Shown here one piece after another: positions 36,929 to 45,739 of a stretch of DNA of 64,000 nucleotides. Numbering within the stretch: the first letter of the stretch is position 1; the number at the start of each line of letters is the position of its first letter. This DNA is from Bacteroidales bacterium (GTDB taxonomy: Bacteria > Bacteroidota > Bacteroidia > Bacteroidales > P3): the NCBI GenBank assembly GCA_017960475.1, contig JAGCZH010000006.1, positions 124,001-188,000 of the forward strand. Reading direction: 5' to 3'. A program made the position numbers and the translations under genes. The notes under the pieces are model-generated. The model saw nothing but the letters and a program-made list of their open reading frames with translations, had not been told where the DNA came from and did no database searches.

Positions 36929-39610
36929 ATGTTAACAGACTTTCTTATTCGTGCAAGCTACCCCAACTATTTCATGGTAAAGAAATATGCCGATATGGGG
37001 CGAGAGATTTTCAACCGCAATGTGGAAGACAAAGACAATGTGCTCAAAGGCAACAAACCTGGCACTGTTATATACACTCTCGACAACTCATCGGAGAAAC
37101 ACGAGTTCCCACCCCGTTGGTACGATATGTACTACCTCATGCGCCAACGCGGCGAGGCTCAGAGACATTACTTGGAGATGCTGCTCACTGAGCGTTTCGG
37201 CGAGGGAATGTGCGAGGAGAAAAAAAGTCCTGACTACCAACCACAGACCATCACAGAGCTGGAAGAGATACGCAATGCATTCCGCATTGAATGCCAAGAG
37301 TATGTCTCTTCCAACCCCCTCATCTCATCGGAATATATCATAACAACCCTCGACGAGAACGACTATACCGACGAGCAGATAAGCTACAAGGGACGTATGC
37401 TTCTGGAACTCACCCACGACTGCTATCCTGTGCCCGACTTCTGCATCCTCAGCGCCGAGGCTTTTCTCCATCCGGAAAAACTCGAGGAGCTCCTCGAGCA
37501 AGCCATCCACAACCTTGAGATAATGACGAGCTATAAGCTGGGCAGCAACCAGAACCCTCTGGTTTTCGCCATACGCTGCGCAATGCCGCAATATATCCCC
37601 GGCCTTATGCCTACATTGCTGAACATTGGTGTGACCCGCGAGGCATACCAAGGTCTGGGATGTCGTCGTGTAGGAACAGCAAACCGTGTATATCTCAGCA
37701 CTCTACACTCTATTTGCGAGATGCTGAGCATCGAGAACAAATACGAGCGCAACGACATCGAGCTCTCCAATGAAGAACAGCTGGCACGCATAGCAATGAT
37801 GGAGAAAGCCATTCTCGAGTCAGGACCCGACGGAGACCGTTTTCTTCACGACGCCCACTACCAAGCCCTCCGGCTGGTGGAATATGTGCGCGATTTCTAC
37901 ATCAACAATCAAGACCTCATCCTCACCTTCATGCAAGGCAAACGAGCTTACCCCTCTTTCATCCTGCAGCGCATGGTGTGGACAATAGGCAACGAGGAGT
38001 CCTACCCTGGAGTGCTTTACAGCCACCACAGCCGTACCGGCGTCGGCAAACAGGTTGAAAGCTACCGCAATATCTTTGGCGAGGAAATCATGACGGGCGA
38101 TGTCACCTCCATCGACATAGCCTATAAAGACCGAAGCGAGATCAAAAACGACTATCCCGCCGTGTTCCATTTCGACCCCCTCCTCGACTCTCTCGAACGA
38201 CGACACAAATCGCCTGTGACCATCGAGTTCGCCGTCGAGACACGCCCTCGCAAGATAAGCCTCTTCGCCGTTTTGCAACTCAACAAGTCGGAGATGACAG
38301 GTAGGGCGGCTCTGATATCCTCTATCGACCTCCTCAACCGAGGAATGATAGAGGAGCACGATGTCACCAACCTGATAAAGCCATACCATTTGCGCCAGAT
38401 TGTCAGCAACTCCATAGACGACCGCTCAATGGCTCATCTCGATTTTTTTGGCAAAGGTCTCAGCGTCCTGCCGCGCTCAGCAATCACCGCCACTCTCTGC
38501 TTCTCCGCCCAGCGGGCACAAGAGCTCAAAAAAGACGGTACAGCGGTCTGTTTATGCCAGTATCGTTTTGTGCCCGAGGACACTATCACTTTAGGCGAAC
38601 TCGATGCCATACTGAGCATGACACCAGCGGCGATACATGTGGTGACAGCCTGCCGTGGCTATGGCATTCCTGCCTTCATGGACCTCCAAAGCTATGGCAT
38701 AAAAATGGTCGGCAACAGCCTGGTCAATGCCGACGGTATGGTAATCAACGAGATGGACAAGATCACCATTTCCAGCAAACACCAGACAATCTACAAGGGG
38801 GTCGCCGCTTTCAAACCGGCACGTTTCACCAAATACCTCAACGGACAGCCTGTTAAGCTCGAAGAGAATGAGATAGAGTTCTTCAAAGAGATGAAAGAGG
38901 CCTACCAGCGTTACCAAAAAATCGTAACCTCCACCAATGCCTCCCTTATCTCTGATGTCAACAAACTCGCGCGCCTCATACGTTGCGATCTTCAAGACAA
39001 ACCAGAGACAGCACGAGGAATTGTAAACAACTGGTATAGTGACAATGCAAACCTTTATGTTAAACAAGTACTTGAAAGCAAGATGGGAGACCATCTGGAC
39101 CAGTCACGCGTCTTCAACCTTCTAAGCAACGACCGCAAAGTCGACTTCTTCCAACGTGTCTCCGAGGCCTGCATGAAAGAAGGTCTTAACGGTCTTAAGG
39201 CAGGTGCATTCATGCTGGGGCGTTTTGTGGCTCGTCCATTGCCGACATCGATATGGAACGCTTTAAGCGACCGCATTGTGGCTTTCTTGCTTAACGAATA
39301 TGTACTCTATGAGAAATACCTTCATGTCCTCGAGGAGGTGGGCGAGATACGTTTGACTCGAGCTCATTCAAAGATTGAGACAGAAGGCATTGACAATATG
39401 ACTATCAATAACTTCGACCTTTATAATTTCGTCACACTTCTCGACTCAGCTCATGACTGGAGCGATGTCACACACCAGCTTGAGAATATGGATCATCAGG
39501 ACAACACCCATCTTTTGGTAGAGAAACTCAGCCACCCTATCGACGAGATTTTCGACACAACAAAATCATGGGTTGCCTTCGAGATAGAAGAAAAGAGAAA
39601 GACAAAATAA
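36929..39610 (+). CDS. Divergent pyruvate-phosphate-dikinase relative lacking the PEP/pyruvate barrel
   Basis: 893-residue cytoplasmic protein. The middle aligns by eye with the ATP-binding and phospho-His parts of PPDK: NPLVFAIRCAMPQYIPGLMP with TLLNIG (dikinase VRSGA..MPGMMDTILNLG), TGVGKQVESYRNIFGEEIMT, MTGRAALISSIDLLNRGM, then TPAAIHVVTACRGYGIPAF with His570 at the place of the phosphorylated His in TSHAAVVARG. DGMVINEMDKITISS closes the swivelling domain. The C-terminal TIM barrel that binds PEP/pyruvate is missing; instead about 260 mostly helical residues of unknown type follow. N-terminal about 150 residues also unusual. The phosphate acceptor is therefore unknown. Confidence 0.75.
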   Translation: MLTDFLIRASYPNYFMVKKYADMGREIFNRNVEDKDNVLKGNKPGTVIYTLDNSSEKHEFPPRWYDMYYLMRQRGEAQRHYLEMLLTERFGEGMCEEKKSPDYQPQTITELEEIRNAFRIECQEYVSSNPLISSEYIITTLDENDYTDEQISYKGRMLLELTHDCYPVPDFCILSAEAFLHPEKLEELLEQAIHNLEIMTSYKLGSNQNPLVFAIRCAMPQYIPGLMPTLLNIGVTREAYQGLGCRRVGTANRVYLSTLHSICEMLSIENKYERNDIELSNEEQLARIAMMEKAILESGPDGDRFLHDAHYQALRLVEYVRDFYINNQDLILTFMQGKRAYPSFILQRMVWTIGNEESYPGVLYSHHSRTGVGKQVESYRNIFGEEIMTGDVTSIDIAYKDRSEIKNDYPAVFHFDPLLDSLERRHKSPVTIEFAVETRPRKISLFAVLQLNKSEMTGRAALISSIDLLNRGMIEEHDVTNLIKPYHLRQIVSNSIDDRSMAHLDFFGKGLSVLPRSAITATLCFSAQRAQELKKDGTAVCLCQYRFVPEDTITLGELDAILSMTPAAIHVVTACRGYGIPAFMDLQSYGIKMVGNSLVNADGMVINEMDKITISSKHQTIYKGVAAFKPARFTKYLNGQPVKLEENEIEFFKEMKEAYQRYQKIVTSTNASLISDVNKLARLIRCDLQDKPETARGIVNNWYSDNANLYVKQVLESKMGDHLDQSRVFNLLSNDRKVDFFQRVSEACMKEGLNGLKAGAFMLGRFVARPLPTSIWNALSDRIVAFLLNEYVLYEKYLHVLEEVGEIRLTRAHSKIETEGIDNMTINNFDLYNFVTLLDSAHDWSDVTHQLENMDHQDNTHLLVEKLSHPIDEIFDTTKSWVAFEIEEKRKTK

Positions 39611-39636
39611 CATAGTCGGCCAAGAGCGACACCCAT

Positions 39637-41892
39637 ATGATTGTGACACTAAAGAAGACAACCACAATAGTATTTTTCCTGCTTGCATTGGCTCACGCCT
39701 ATCCTCAGGCATTTATCGGATGCAAGGTTGGCAACCAATGGGTTGAGACTCCGTTATTGAGGAAAACGTTCCTTGTTACCGAGGATGATCTGAGACAAGA
39801 CAACAACCAAAAGGTCTACTTCGATGTTGATATCGTCTCACTTGGTTACCATGAGCTCTATGTGAATGGCACCAAAGTCGGCGACAAAGTCTTGCAACCC
39901 GCTGTATCTCAACTCAACAAAAGAGCCTTCGAAACAACCCACAACATTACCGACCTCATACACAAAGGCAAAAACGAGATAATGATATGGGTTGGTCAAG
40001 GCTGGGGCCGCGTCTATGGCACGCATGCTCTGGCGAAAGCGACAGTCACCCAAACCGTCTCCGACCGGGAATGTGGTTTAATATACACTGTCACACAAAC
40101 CGACAACAGCTGGGAAGCATCGCCTTCAGGCTACAGCTACACCGGCAGCTGGCAACCCATGCAATTCGGTGGCGAGCGCTGCGATGCACGTGTGCAACCC
40201 GACTGGCGGCCAGCGTCAATCTCAAACCACGACGACATAAACATCACCCGTCAAGAATATCTCGGCAACAAAATTATCGATACAATATCGTATATCAAAT
40301 ACGATACAGAGCCTGACAACGCACTTGTGATAGATTTTGGCCGAGTGATAACAGGATGGTTTTCTGCCGTTTTCAAACCTATGGCGACCAACACTGAGGT
40401 GTCAATAGAATACCTTGACCATCGCGATGCCAAGCCACCTTTCACCGAGACCGACTTCTATGTTTCTGACGGGAAAAAGCATGATTCCTTCTGCAATAAG
40501 TTCCATACCCACTCCTTCCGCTATGTCAGAATCAAGGGTGCAGAATTGTCTGAGGCGAAAGCCCTGCAGATCTCCGCTGTCAACCCCTCCGAGGGCGCCA
40601 CATTCGAATGCTCCGACCCACGCCTCAACGCCATCCACGACATGGTGAAATACACCCTCAGCCGCCTCACTTTCAGCGGATACATGGTTGATTGTCCGCA
40701 TATTGAACGCATGGGCTACGGCGGCGACGGCAACTCGTCGACAATGACACTGCAAACCTTCTGGGATGTGCGCGACACCTACCGCAACTGGCTTACCGCT
40801 TGGGGCGACGCTATGGACTCCACCGGAGATCTGCCGTATGTCGCGCCAGCCTTCCGCACAGGTGGCGGCCCCTATTGGAGCGGCTTCATCATCAAAGCTC
40901 CCTGGCGCACATACCTCAATTATGGAGACCGAAGCCTCATTAACGAGAATTGGTCGCAAATGAAACTTTGGCTGGAATTTGTCAAGAGTTACAGCCCCGA
41001 TGGACTATTGCAGCGCTGGCCCGACACCGAACGTCGCAACTGGTTTCTAGGCGACTGGGCGGCACCAGAGGGGGTGGACATCAAAGGCGAGTCGGCACTC
41101 TTTGTCAGCAATTGCTTCATTGCTGAGTGTCTGGGTGATATGGTGCGAATGACCGATTATTATAGCCGCAAGAACGACTCCGCCTACTACGCCTCATGGC
41201 GCGAAAGGTTGGTCAAAGACATCCATCGCAACTTCTATCATCCTGAGACGCACACGTATGCCAATGGAACGGTACTCGACCAATGCTATGCCCTGCTGAT
41301 GGGCATTCCGCCCGACAGCGCCACTGCGCAAGCTGTCAAGGAGCAACTGGTGAAGGACTGTCATGGCAAGTACCGCGACCATATCGCCGTAGGCCTCGTC
41401 GGCGTCCCTATCTTCACCGAGTGGTGCATTCGCGAGAGGCAGGCCAACCTTATGGCCACCATACTCCGGCAACCCGACTACCCCGGCTATCTGAATATGA
41501 TAAACAATGGTGCCACCACCACATGGGAGTCGTGGGATTGCGGCCGTCCTGGCAAGGAGGACCGTAGTCGGGTACACAACTGCTACAACGGTATCGGCAT
41601 ATGGTTCTACCAAGCCCTTGCCGGCATCCGCCCCGACAGAGACAATCCTGGCTATGAGCATTTCTTCATCGACCCACAAACCATCGATGGCATTGAATGG
41701 ATCCATGCAACAAAACCAACCCCATACGGCGTCATCAAAGTGGACATAGAGGGGAAAAATATGAAAGTCTCTGTGCCTGAGGGCTCCACTGCCACCATAT
41801 TCCCCGACAGTAGATACGAGCGCACCGTAAGCGCAGGGGAATGGCACTTCACAATCAACGACAAATGGACACATTACAACTTCAAGCGATAA
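39637..41892 (+). CDS. Alpha-L-rhamnosidase, GH78 family
   Basis: Exported glycosidase of 751 residues releasing terminal rhamnose from plant polysaccharides or glycosides. Signal peptide IVFFLLALAHAYPQA. N-terminal beta-sandwich with the usual HELYVNGTKVGDKVLQPAVS, a second sandwich, then the (alpha/alpha)6 barrel with MVDCPHIERMGYGGDGN, the GH78 acidic active-site segment, WGDAMDSTGDLPYVAP, and TTWESWDCGRPGKEDR. The C-terminal sandwich carries WIHATKPTPYGVIKVDIEG. It is 26 bases downstream of the dikinase-like gene. No SusC/SusD pair is nearby, so it is not in an obvious polysaccharide-utilisation locus. Confidence 0.92.
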   Translation: MIVTLKKTTTIVFFLLALAHAYPQAFIGCKVGNQWVETPLLRKTFLVTEDDLRQDNNQKVYFDVDIVSLGYHELYVNGTKVGDKVLQPAVSQLNKRAFETTHNITDLIHKGKNEIMIWVGQGWGRVYGTHALAKATVTQTVSDRECGLIYTVTQTDNSWEASPSGYSYTGSWQPMQFGGERCDARVQPDWRPASISNHDDINITRQEYLGNKIIDTISYIKYDTEPDNALVIDFGRVITGWFSAVFKPMATNTEVSIEYLDHRDAKPPFTETDFYVSDGKKHDSFCNKFHTHSFRYVRIKGAELSEAKALQISAVNPSEGATFECSDPRLNAIHDMVKYTLSRLTFSGYMVDCPHIERMGYGGDGNSSTMTLQTFWDVRDTYRNWLTAWGDAMDSTGDLPYVAPAFRTGGGPYWSGFIIKAPWRTYLNYGDRSLINENWSQMKLWLEFVKSYSPDGLLQRWPDTERRNWFLGDWAAPEGVDIKGESALFVSNCFIAECLGDMVRMTDYYSRKNDSAYYASWRERLVKDIHRNFYHPETHTYANGTVLDQCYALLMGIPPDSATAQAVKEQLVKDCHGKYRDHIAVGLVGVPIFTEWCIRERQANLMATILRQPDYPGYLNMINNGATTTWESWDCGRPGKEDRSRVHNCYNGIGIWFYQALAGIRPDRDNPGYEHFFIDPQTIDGIEWIHATKPTPYGVIKVDIEGKNMKVSVPEGSTATIFPDSRYERTVSAGEWHFTINDKWTHYNFKR

Positions 41893-41959
41893 ACCACGGC
41901 GTGAAAACATCCACGCCTCAACTTCATAAAGCATCGCAAAAAAATGAAACGAGAATAAA

Positions 41960-42847
41960 ATGAAAAAAATACTTTATTTACTGTTAGCCTGTTTGATGGC
42001 ATCGTGTGGCGACACGAACACGAAATATGTAAAGAATGCCATCCGCATTATGGACAAAAACGGCATCTACGCACAAGGTCCGGAATGGGACAAAGCCCGG
42101 AGCGAGGCGTTGTCCGCCAAACCAGCGACTTTGGAAGAGGCACAGGAAATAGTCTCCAAGGCCTGCAAGGTCGCCGGCGGCAAACACTCTTTTCTGATGA
42201 CCGCGGAAGAGGCTATAAAAAACGACACGATGGCATGGGGAATGCCTACCGTCAAACTACTGGAGGATGGTGTCGCTCTCATAAAGCTGGAGCCATTCTC
42301 TGGAAATGCCGAAGAGGGAGTCAAGTATGCCAAGACAATCCTCGACGCGCTTCCACAAACGCTGAAAGGTGTCATCATAGATCTGCGTGGCAATCGAGGT
42401 GGCAACATGAACCCAATGATTGCCGCCGTCCACCGGTTCCTGCCCGACGACATTATACTTCGGTTCTCTTCCCGCAAGAAACCCATTGACATAAACACAT
42501 ACTATGTTCTGAGAAACGTCGGAATCGAAAAGCATGAGCCCATACAATGTCCCGTAGCGCTGCTTACCGACGAATGGACAGGCAGTTCCGGCGAGGCCGT
42601 ATTGCTATGTTTCCGTGGCATGGAGAACACCCGTTCCTTTGGAGCCCCTACAGCAGGCTATGCGTCGTGCAACCAGCCTTTCACACTCTCCGACGGCTCT
42701 TCCCTGGTACTTACTATCGGAGAGGACATAGCCCGCACCGGCGAAAGGTTTTGCGACGACCCCATACCCCCCGATATCACTACAGAGACACCTGTCGAAA
42801 CCGCATTGGAATGGATATCCGACGCAAACAGAACAGCATCCCGATAA
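41960..42847 (+). CDS. S41-family peptidase, short lipoprotein
   Basis: 295 residues with signal peptide and lipobox CLMASC. Core motifs of S41 proteases: VALIKLEPFSGNAEEG, GVIIDLRGNRGGNMNPMI, and the nucleophile region ALLTDEWTGSSGEAVLLCF, with GAPTAGYASCNQPFTLSDGS after it and IPPDITTETPVETALEW at the end. It is clearly distinct from the other S41 gene at 35.7 kb. Follows the rhamnosidase gene by 67 bases on the same strand. Marks the last core-like gene before the accessory stretch. Confidence 0.87.
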   Translation: MKKILYLLLACLMASCGDTNTKYVKNAIRIMDKNGIYAQGPEWDKARSEALSAKPATLEEAQEIVSKACKVAGGKHSFLMTAEEAIKNDTMAWGMPTVKLLEDGVALIKLEPFSGNAEEGVKYAKTILDALPQTLKGVIIDLRGNRGGNMNPMIAAVHRFLPDDIILRFSSRKKPIDINTYYVLRNVGIEKHEPIQCPVALLTDEWTGSSGEAVLLCFRGMENTRSFGAPTAGYASCNQPFTLSDGSSLVLTIGEDIARTGERFCDDPIPPDITTETPVETALEWISDANRTASR

Positions 42848-42935
42848 TTTTTCAAAAAAAAGTCTCGGTCTTAAACGGTCAATACAAAAAAACACCCAAA
42901 ATTGTTTATGGAATCGTTTTTTTATTTGTATTTTT
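42848..42935. other. Gap upstream of the nadE remnant, with a promoter-like site
   Basis: A/T-rich spacer. TATTTTTG at 42929-42936 followed by C matches the Bacteroidota -7 consensus and would start transcription of the nadE remnant and the WG-repeat gene. Nothing else is seen. Confidence 0.5.
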
Positions 42936-43004
42936 GCAAAGGCAAATGCCGCCATCGACGACAAGAACGTGAAAAAACTTTTCAAGCTCAAGCCGATACC
43001 TCAT
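42936..43004 (+). pseudogene. nadE: 3'-terminal remnant of nadE
   Basis: In frame this codes for AKANAAIDDKNVKKLFKLKP followed by IPH. It matches the C-terminus of the intact nadE downstream (KAVIDDKHAKNLFKLKPIPH) over about 23 codons. The DNA also matches with scattered substitutions, so it is homologous but diverged and is not a recent copy. No start codon or upstream nadE sequence is present. Orientation is the same as the intact gene at 44002-44748. Points to an old duplication or replacement of nadE at this place. Confidence 0.85.
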
Positions 43005-43047
43005 TTAAGTGTCAACAAAAAGTTTAACTATTAAAAATACGACTAAT

Positions 43048-43971
43048 ATGGGAAGATACGTAGTTGAAGTAGCCGAAGAGTATTTCGATTGGGATGATCT
43101 CGATTCTCATGGCAATCCTAAGAAGAAGTTACGCTATACAGGCGAAAAGTATGAAACCAATTCAGAACCCGAAAACAGCGTCGGGCTTTCCGTCATGAGT
43201 GATGGATACTCTGAGAAACATACCGTGGTTAGAGGATCTAGTAGCAGTAACTCGGATTATTCTAATTATAAAGAACGAGGACAGATGGCATTAAATGAAT
43301 ACGGGAATATGCCATTTACCGTTGTCAAAGAGTTGGATGAAGATTTGTTGTTAGTATGTACTGATAAGCAATACTCGATGGGTGTTGTCAAAAAGAACAG
43401 TAACAAAGTCGTTGTGCCATTAGCCTTTAATAAAATAATGAAATTTGGGAAAAATGGACTCATTAAGGCTAGTCTCTTTAAGGATTACATATTTGACAGA
43501 AAAGGCAAACAGTTAGCCTGCTATGATCACATACATGAATTGAAAAATGGTATTGCGCTTGCAGAGAAACGTTTATATATAAGTAGCGACTTCGGGTATA
43601 TCGATGACAATGCAAAACAAATTATTCCGGTAAGATTCTCCAAAATCACAGATTTTGGGGATAATGGTCTAATGAAGGCACATCTCCATACTAGTAATAA
43701 CAGTGATTGTGATTACATTTTTGATAGAAATGGAAAAGAATTGGCCTGCTATGATCGCATAAACGAGTTGAAAAATGGTGTTGCGCGTGTAGAGAAACGT
43801 GTATATAGAGGTAGCAACCATGGTTATATCGATGACAACGCTAAGGAAATCATTCCGCCCAAATATCCTTTTATCACTGATTTTGACGAAGATGGCTATG
43901 CTTACGCAAAGCTTGACCGTTCTGACCCAAACAAAATAAAGTTCGACAAGACTGGGAAAGAGATACAATGA
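43048..43971 (+). CDS. WG-repeat-like protein
   Basis: About 307 residues from ATG at 43048 (a GTG in frame at 43009 is less likely). No signal peptide or membrane segment. The C-terminal half contains two 76-residue repeats starting DYIFDRKGKQLACYDHIHEL and DYIFDRNGKELACYDRINEL, each with FGYIDDNAKQIIP or HGYIDDNAKEIIP, the pattern of WG (KWGYID) repeats. A third, more diverged unit precedes them (YSMGVVKKNSNKVVVPLAF). The N-terminal about 90 residues are Ser/Glu-rich and unlike any family I know. Codon use is clearly more A/T-rich than in neighbouring genes, suggesting transfer. Function of WG-repeat proteins is generally unknown. Confidence 0.75.
   Translation: MGRYVVEVAEEYFDWDDLDSHGNPKKKLRYTGEKYETNSEPENSVGLSVMSDGYSEKHTVVRGSSSSNSDYSNYKERGQMALNEYGNMPFTVVKELDEDLLLVCTDKQYSMGVVKKNSNKVVVPLAFNKIMKFGKNGLIKASLFKDYIFDRKGKQLACYDHIHELKNGIALAEKRLYISSDFGYIDDNAKQIIPVRFSKITDFGDNGLMKAHLHTSNNSDCDYIFDRNGKELACYDRINELKNGVARVEKRVYRGSNHGYIDDNAKEIIPPKYPFITDFDEDGYAYAKLDRSDPNKIKFDKTGKEIQ
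43483..43938 (+). repeat. Tandem 228-base duplication inside the WG-repeat gene
   Basis: Copy one starts at 43483 and copy two at 43711, offset exactly 228 bases (76 codons). The first about 90 bases of each are highly similar (for example GCCTGCTATGATC is shared), showing a recent in-frame duplication. Confidence 0.8.
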
Positions 43972-44001
43972 ACCTCGTATTAGTAGAATAAATTAGATAA
44001 T

Positions 44002-44748
44002 ATGGAACATTTCAATGCAAAGCAAGTGAAAGACCAGGTGGTTCAGTGGATCCGCGACTGGTTTGAGGAGAATGGCAAGGGCTGCAACGCCGTATTGGGC
44101 GTTTCTGGTGGTAAAGACAGCAGCATCGTGGCTGCATTGTGCGTGGAGGCGCTGGGCAAAGACCGCGTCATCGGCGTGACAATGCCCAACGGCGTGCAAA
44201 AAGACATCTCTGACAGTATGCGCCTCATCAATCATCTCGGTATCCGTTATTGCAACGTGAACATTGGCGACACCTGCAAAACGCTGATGGCAACAGTGAA
44301 AGAGCAATTAGGCGCTTTGGGCAAGGAAGTGAGCGAGCAGACCACCATCAACCTGCCGCCTCGTGTCCGAATGACAACACTCTACGCCATCTCTCAGTCA
44401 ATGAACGGACGCGTGGCAAACACCTGCAACCTCTCGGAAGATTGGGTGGGCTATTCTACTCGCTATGGTGATGCTGCTGGCGATTTCTCACCTCTCGGTG
44501 GTTTGACCGTAGGTGAGGTTATAGCCATTGGCAAAGAACTTAATCTGCCAATTGACTTGGTGGAGAAGACACCTGCCGACGGACTTTGTGGCAAGAGTGA
44601 TGAGGATAACCTTGGCTTCACATACGCAACCTTAGACCATTACATCCGCACTGGCGAATGCACCGACGTAAAGGTGAAGGCCGTCATCGACGACAAGCAT
44701 GCAAAGAATCTCTTCAAGCTCAAGCCAATACCTCATTTTGAGTTATAA
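44002..44748 (+). CDS. nadE: NH3-dependent NAD+ synthetase
   Basis: Last step of NAD synthesis, using ammonia and ATP. The 248-residue product has the PP-loop VLGVSGGKDSS (SGGKDS at residues 35-40), VIGVTMPNGVQKDISDS, the Asn/Thr segment NTCNLSEDWVGYSTRYGDAA with GDFSPLGGLTV, and the ending LFKLKPIPHFEL. No N-terminal glutaminase domain, so ammonia is used directly. A partial copy of its 3' end lies about 1.7 kb upstream. G/C content and codon use differ from the WG-repeat gene before it. Confidence 0.95.
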   Translation: MEHFNAKQVKDQVVQWIRDWFEENGKGCNAVLGVSGGKDSSIVAALCVEALGKDRVIGVTMPNGVQKDISDSMRLINHLGIRYCNVNIGDTCKTLMATVKEQLGALGKEVSEQTTINLPPRVRMTTLYAISQSMNGRVANTCNLSEDWVGYSTRYGDAAGDFSPLGGLTVGEVIAIGKELNLPIDLVEKTPADGLCGKSDEDNLGFTYATLDHYIRTGECTDVKVKAVIDDKHAKNLFKLKPIPHFEL

Positions 44749-44811
44749 TCAAACAAATCAACATCTCAACAATTAACAGTTGCACCCGACACGGATGAAG
44801 GGCTTTTAATC

Positions 44812-45495
44812 ATGACAAACTTTTTCAAAAAACTGTTTGGGAAGAATGTATCTGAAAACACCTCCGAGGACGAGAATGCTCAGGCAAATACCCCAAAAGC
44901 CCAACCAACTCAAGCCAAATCAGAACAGAAAGCTTTCTGCTTACACAATTTGCTACCATCGTTTGTTGATATGAACAAAGACCCGACAGCAGAAGAGATT
45001 GTGCGTGTGGCAGGATTGACCGATACTATTCTAAATCTTACTTTCAAGAATCCATGTCCGATAGAACAAGACCCTGTTTTCCAATCAGTTTTAAATACAA
45101 ATAACCAATCCTTGATGGAGTGTCTGCAAAGCGGAAAATACATTATTGCTCCTCATGAAGAGTTGAAAAAGGCATGCGAGAGCAAATATCCAGAGCATAT
45201 CGTGAAGTCGATGATGGAAATTGATTACTGGAACCAACGTATGATAGAGCATGCAGTCGTGACAAAAACCTTAGGTCCCAAACCTGCCTATCAATGTCTT
45301 CAGGCTGCATTGAACCTCACATCTTTTGCAGGGGAGCCAAGTGCTATTCTAATTGTCAACTATGCCCACTTATTGCTTAAATTCTCGATGCTAAAAATCG
45401 TCAATCCTGTGGCAATCGGTGATATCAAGAATGTACTGCATCAAGCATCTCTTTGGTTGAACTTTGACGAAGGAAAGAAATATTCTGCGAGCTAG
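44812..45495 (+). CDS. Unknown cytoplasmic protein
   Basis: 227 residues, no family recognised. The N-terminus starts MTNFFKKLFGKNVSENTSED, a short amphipathic helix, then about 35 disordered residues rich in Gln/Ala/Pro/Thr. The rest is mainly helical (EEIVRVAGLTDTILNLTF; HEELKKACESKYPEHIVKSM; AYQCLQAALNLTSFAG), with no signal peptide. It follows nadE by 63 bases and is the last gene before the 1-kb repeat region. Likely part of the accessory stretch. Confidence 0.6.
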   Translation: MTNFFKKLFGKNVSENTSEDENAQANTPKAQPTQAKSEQKAFCLHNLLPSFVDMNKDPTAEEIVRVAGLTDTILNLTFKNPCPIEQDPVFQSVLNTNNQSLMECLQSGKYIIAPHEELKKACESKYPEHIVKSMMEIDYWNQRMIEHAVVTKTLGPKPAYQCLQAALNLTSFAGEPSAILIVNYAHLLLKFSMLKIVNPVAIGDIKNVLHQASLWLNFDEGKKYSAS

Positions 45496-45553
45496 TCTTC
45501 ATGGGGAAGGGATAAGAAATTTCATTTTTCATTAGAAGTTGCGCTAGATTTTT

Positions 45554-45739
45554 AAAGATTCGTTTTTATTTGAAATATTTCTCGCGAAGCGACCCTCAAT
45601 TTTCAACTTTCAACTTTCAATTCCCTCATGTGGTAGTGCTCTTCGAGCAGAAATCCGACAAATCTGATAAAATTAAACAGATAAGAAATATAAGATTTGA
45701 AAGATTTGTTTTTATTTGAAAGATTTCTCGCGAAGCGAC
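45554..45739 (+). repeat. Pair of 40-base direct repeats
   Basis: Copies at 45554-45593 and 45700-45739 share AAAGATT(C/T)GTTTTTATTTG and then AAA(T/G)ATTTCTCGCGAAGCGAC, with two mismatches. Each is followed by a heptamer block, so the copies may belong to a larger composite repeat. Confidence 0.85.

Noticed and set aside
43009-43047. GTG start of the WG-repeat gene at 43009
   Set aside because: An ATG at 43048 is available, and the intervening codons follow directly on the nadE remnant.
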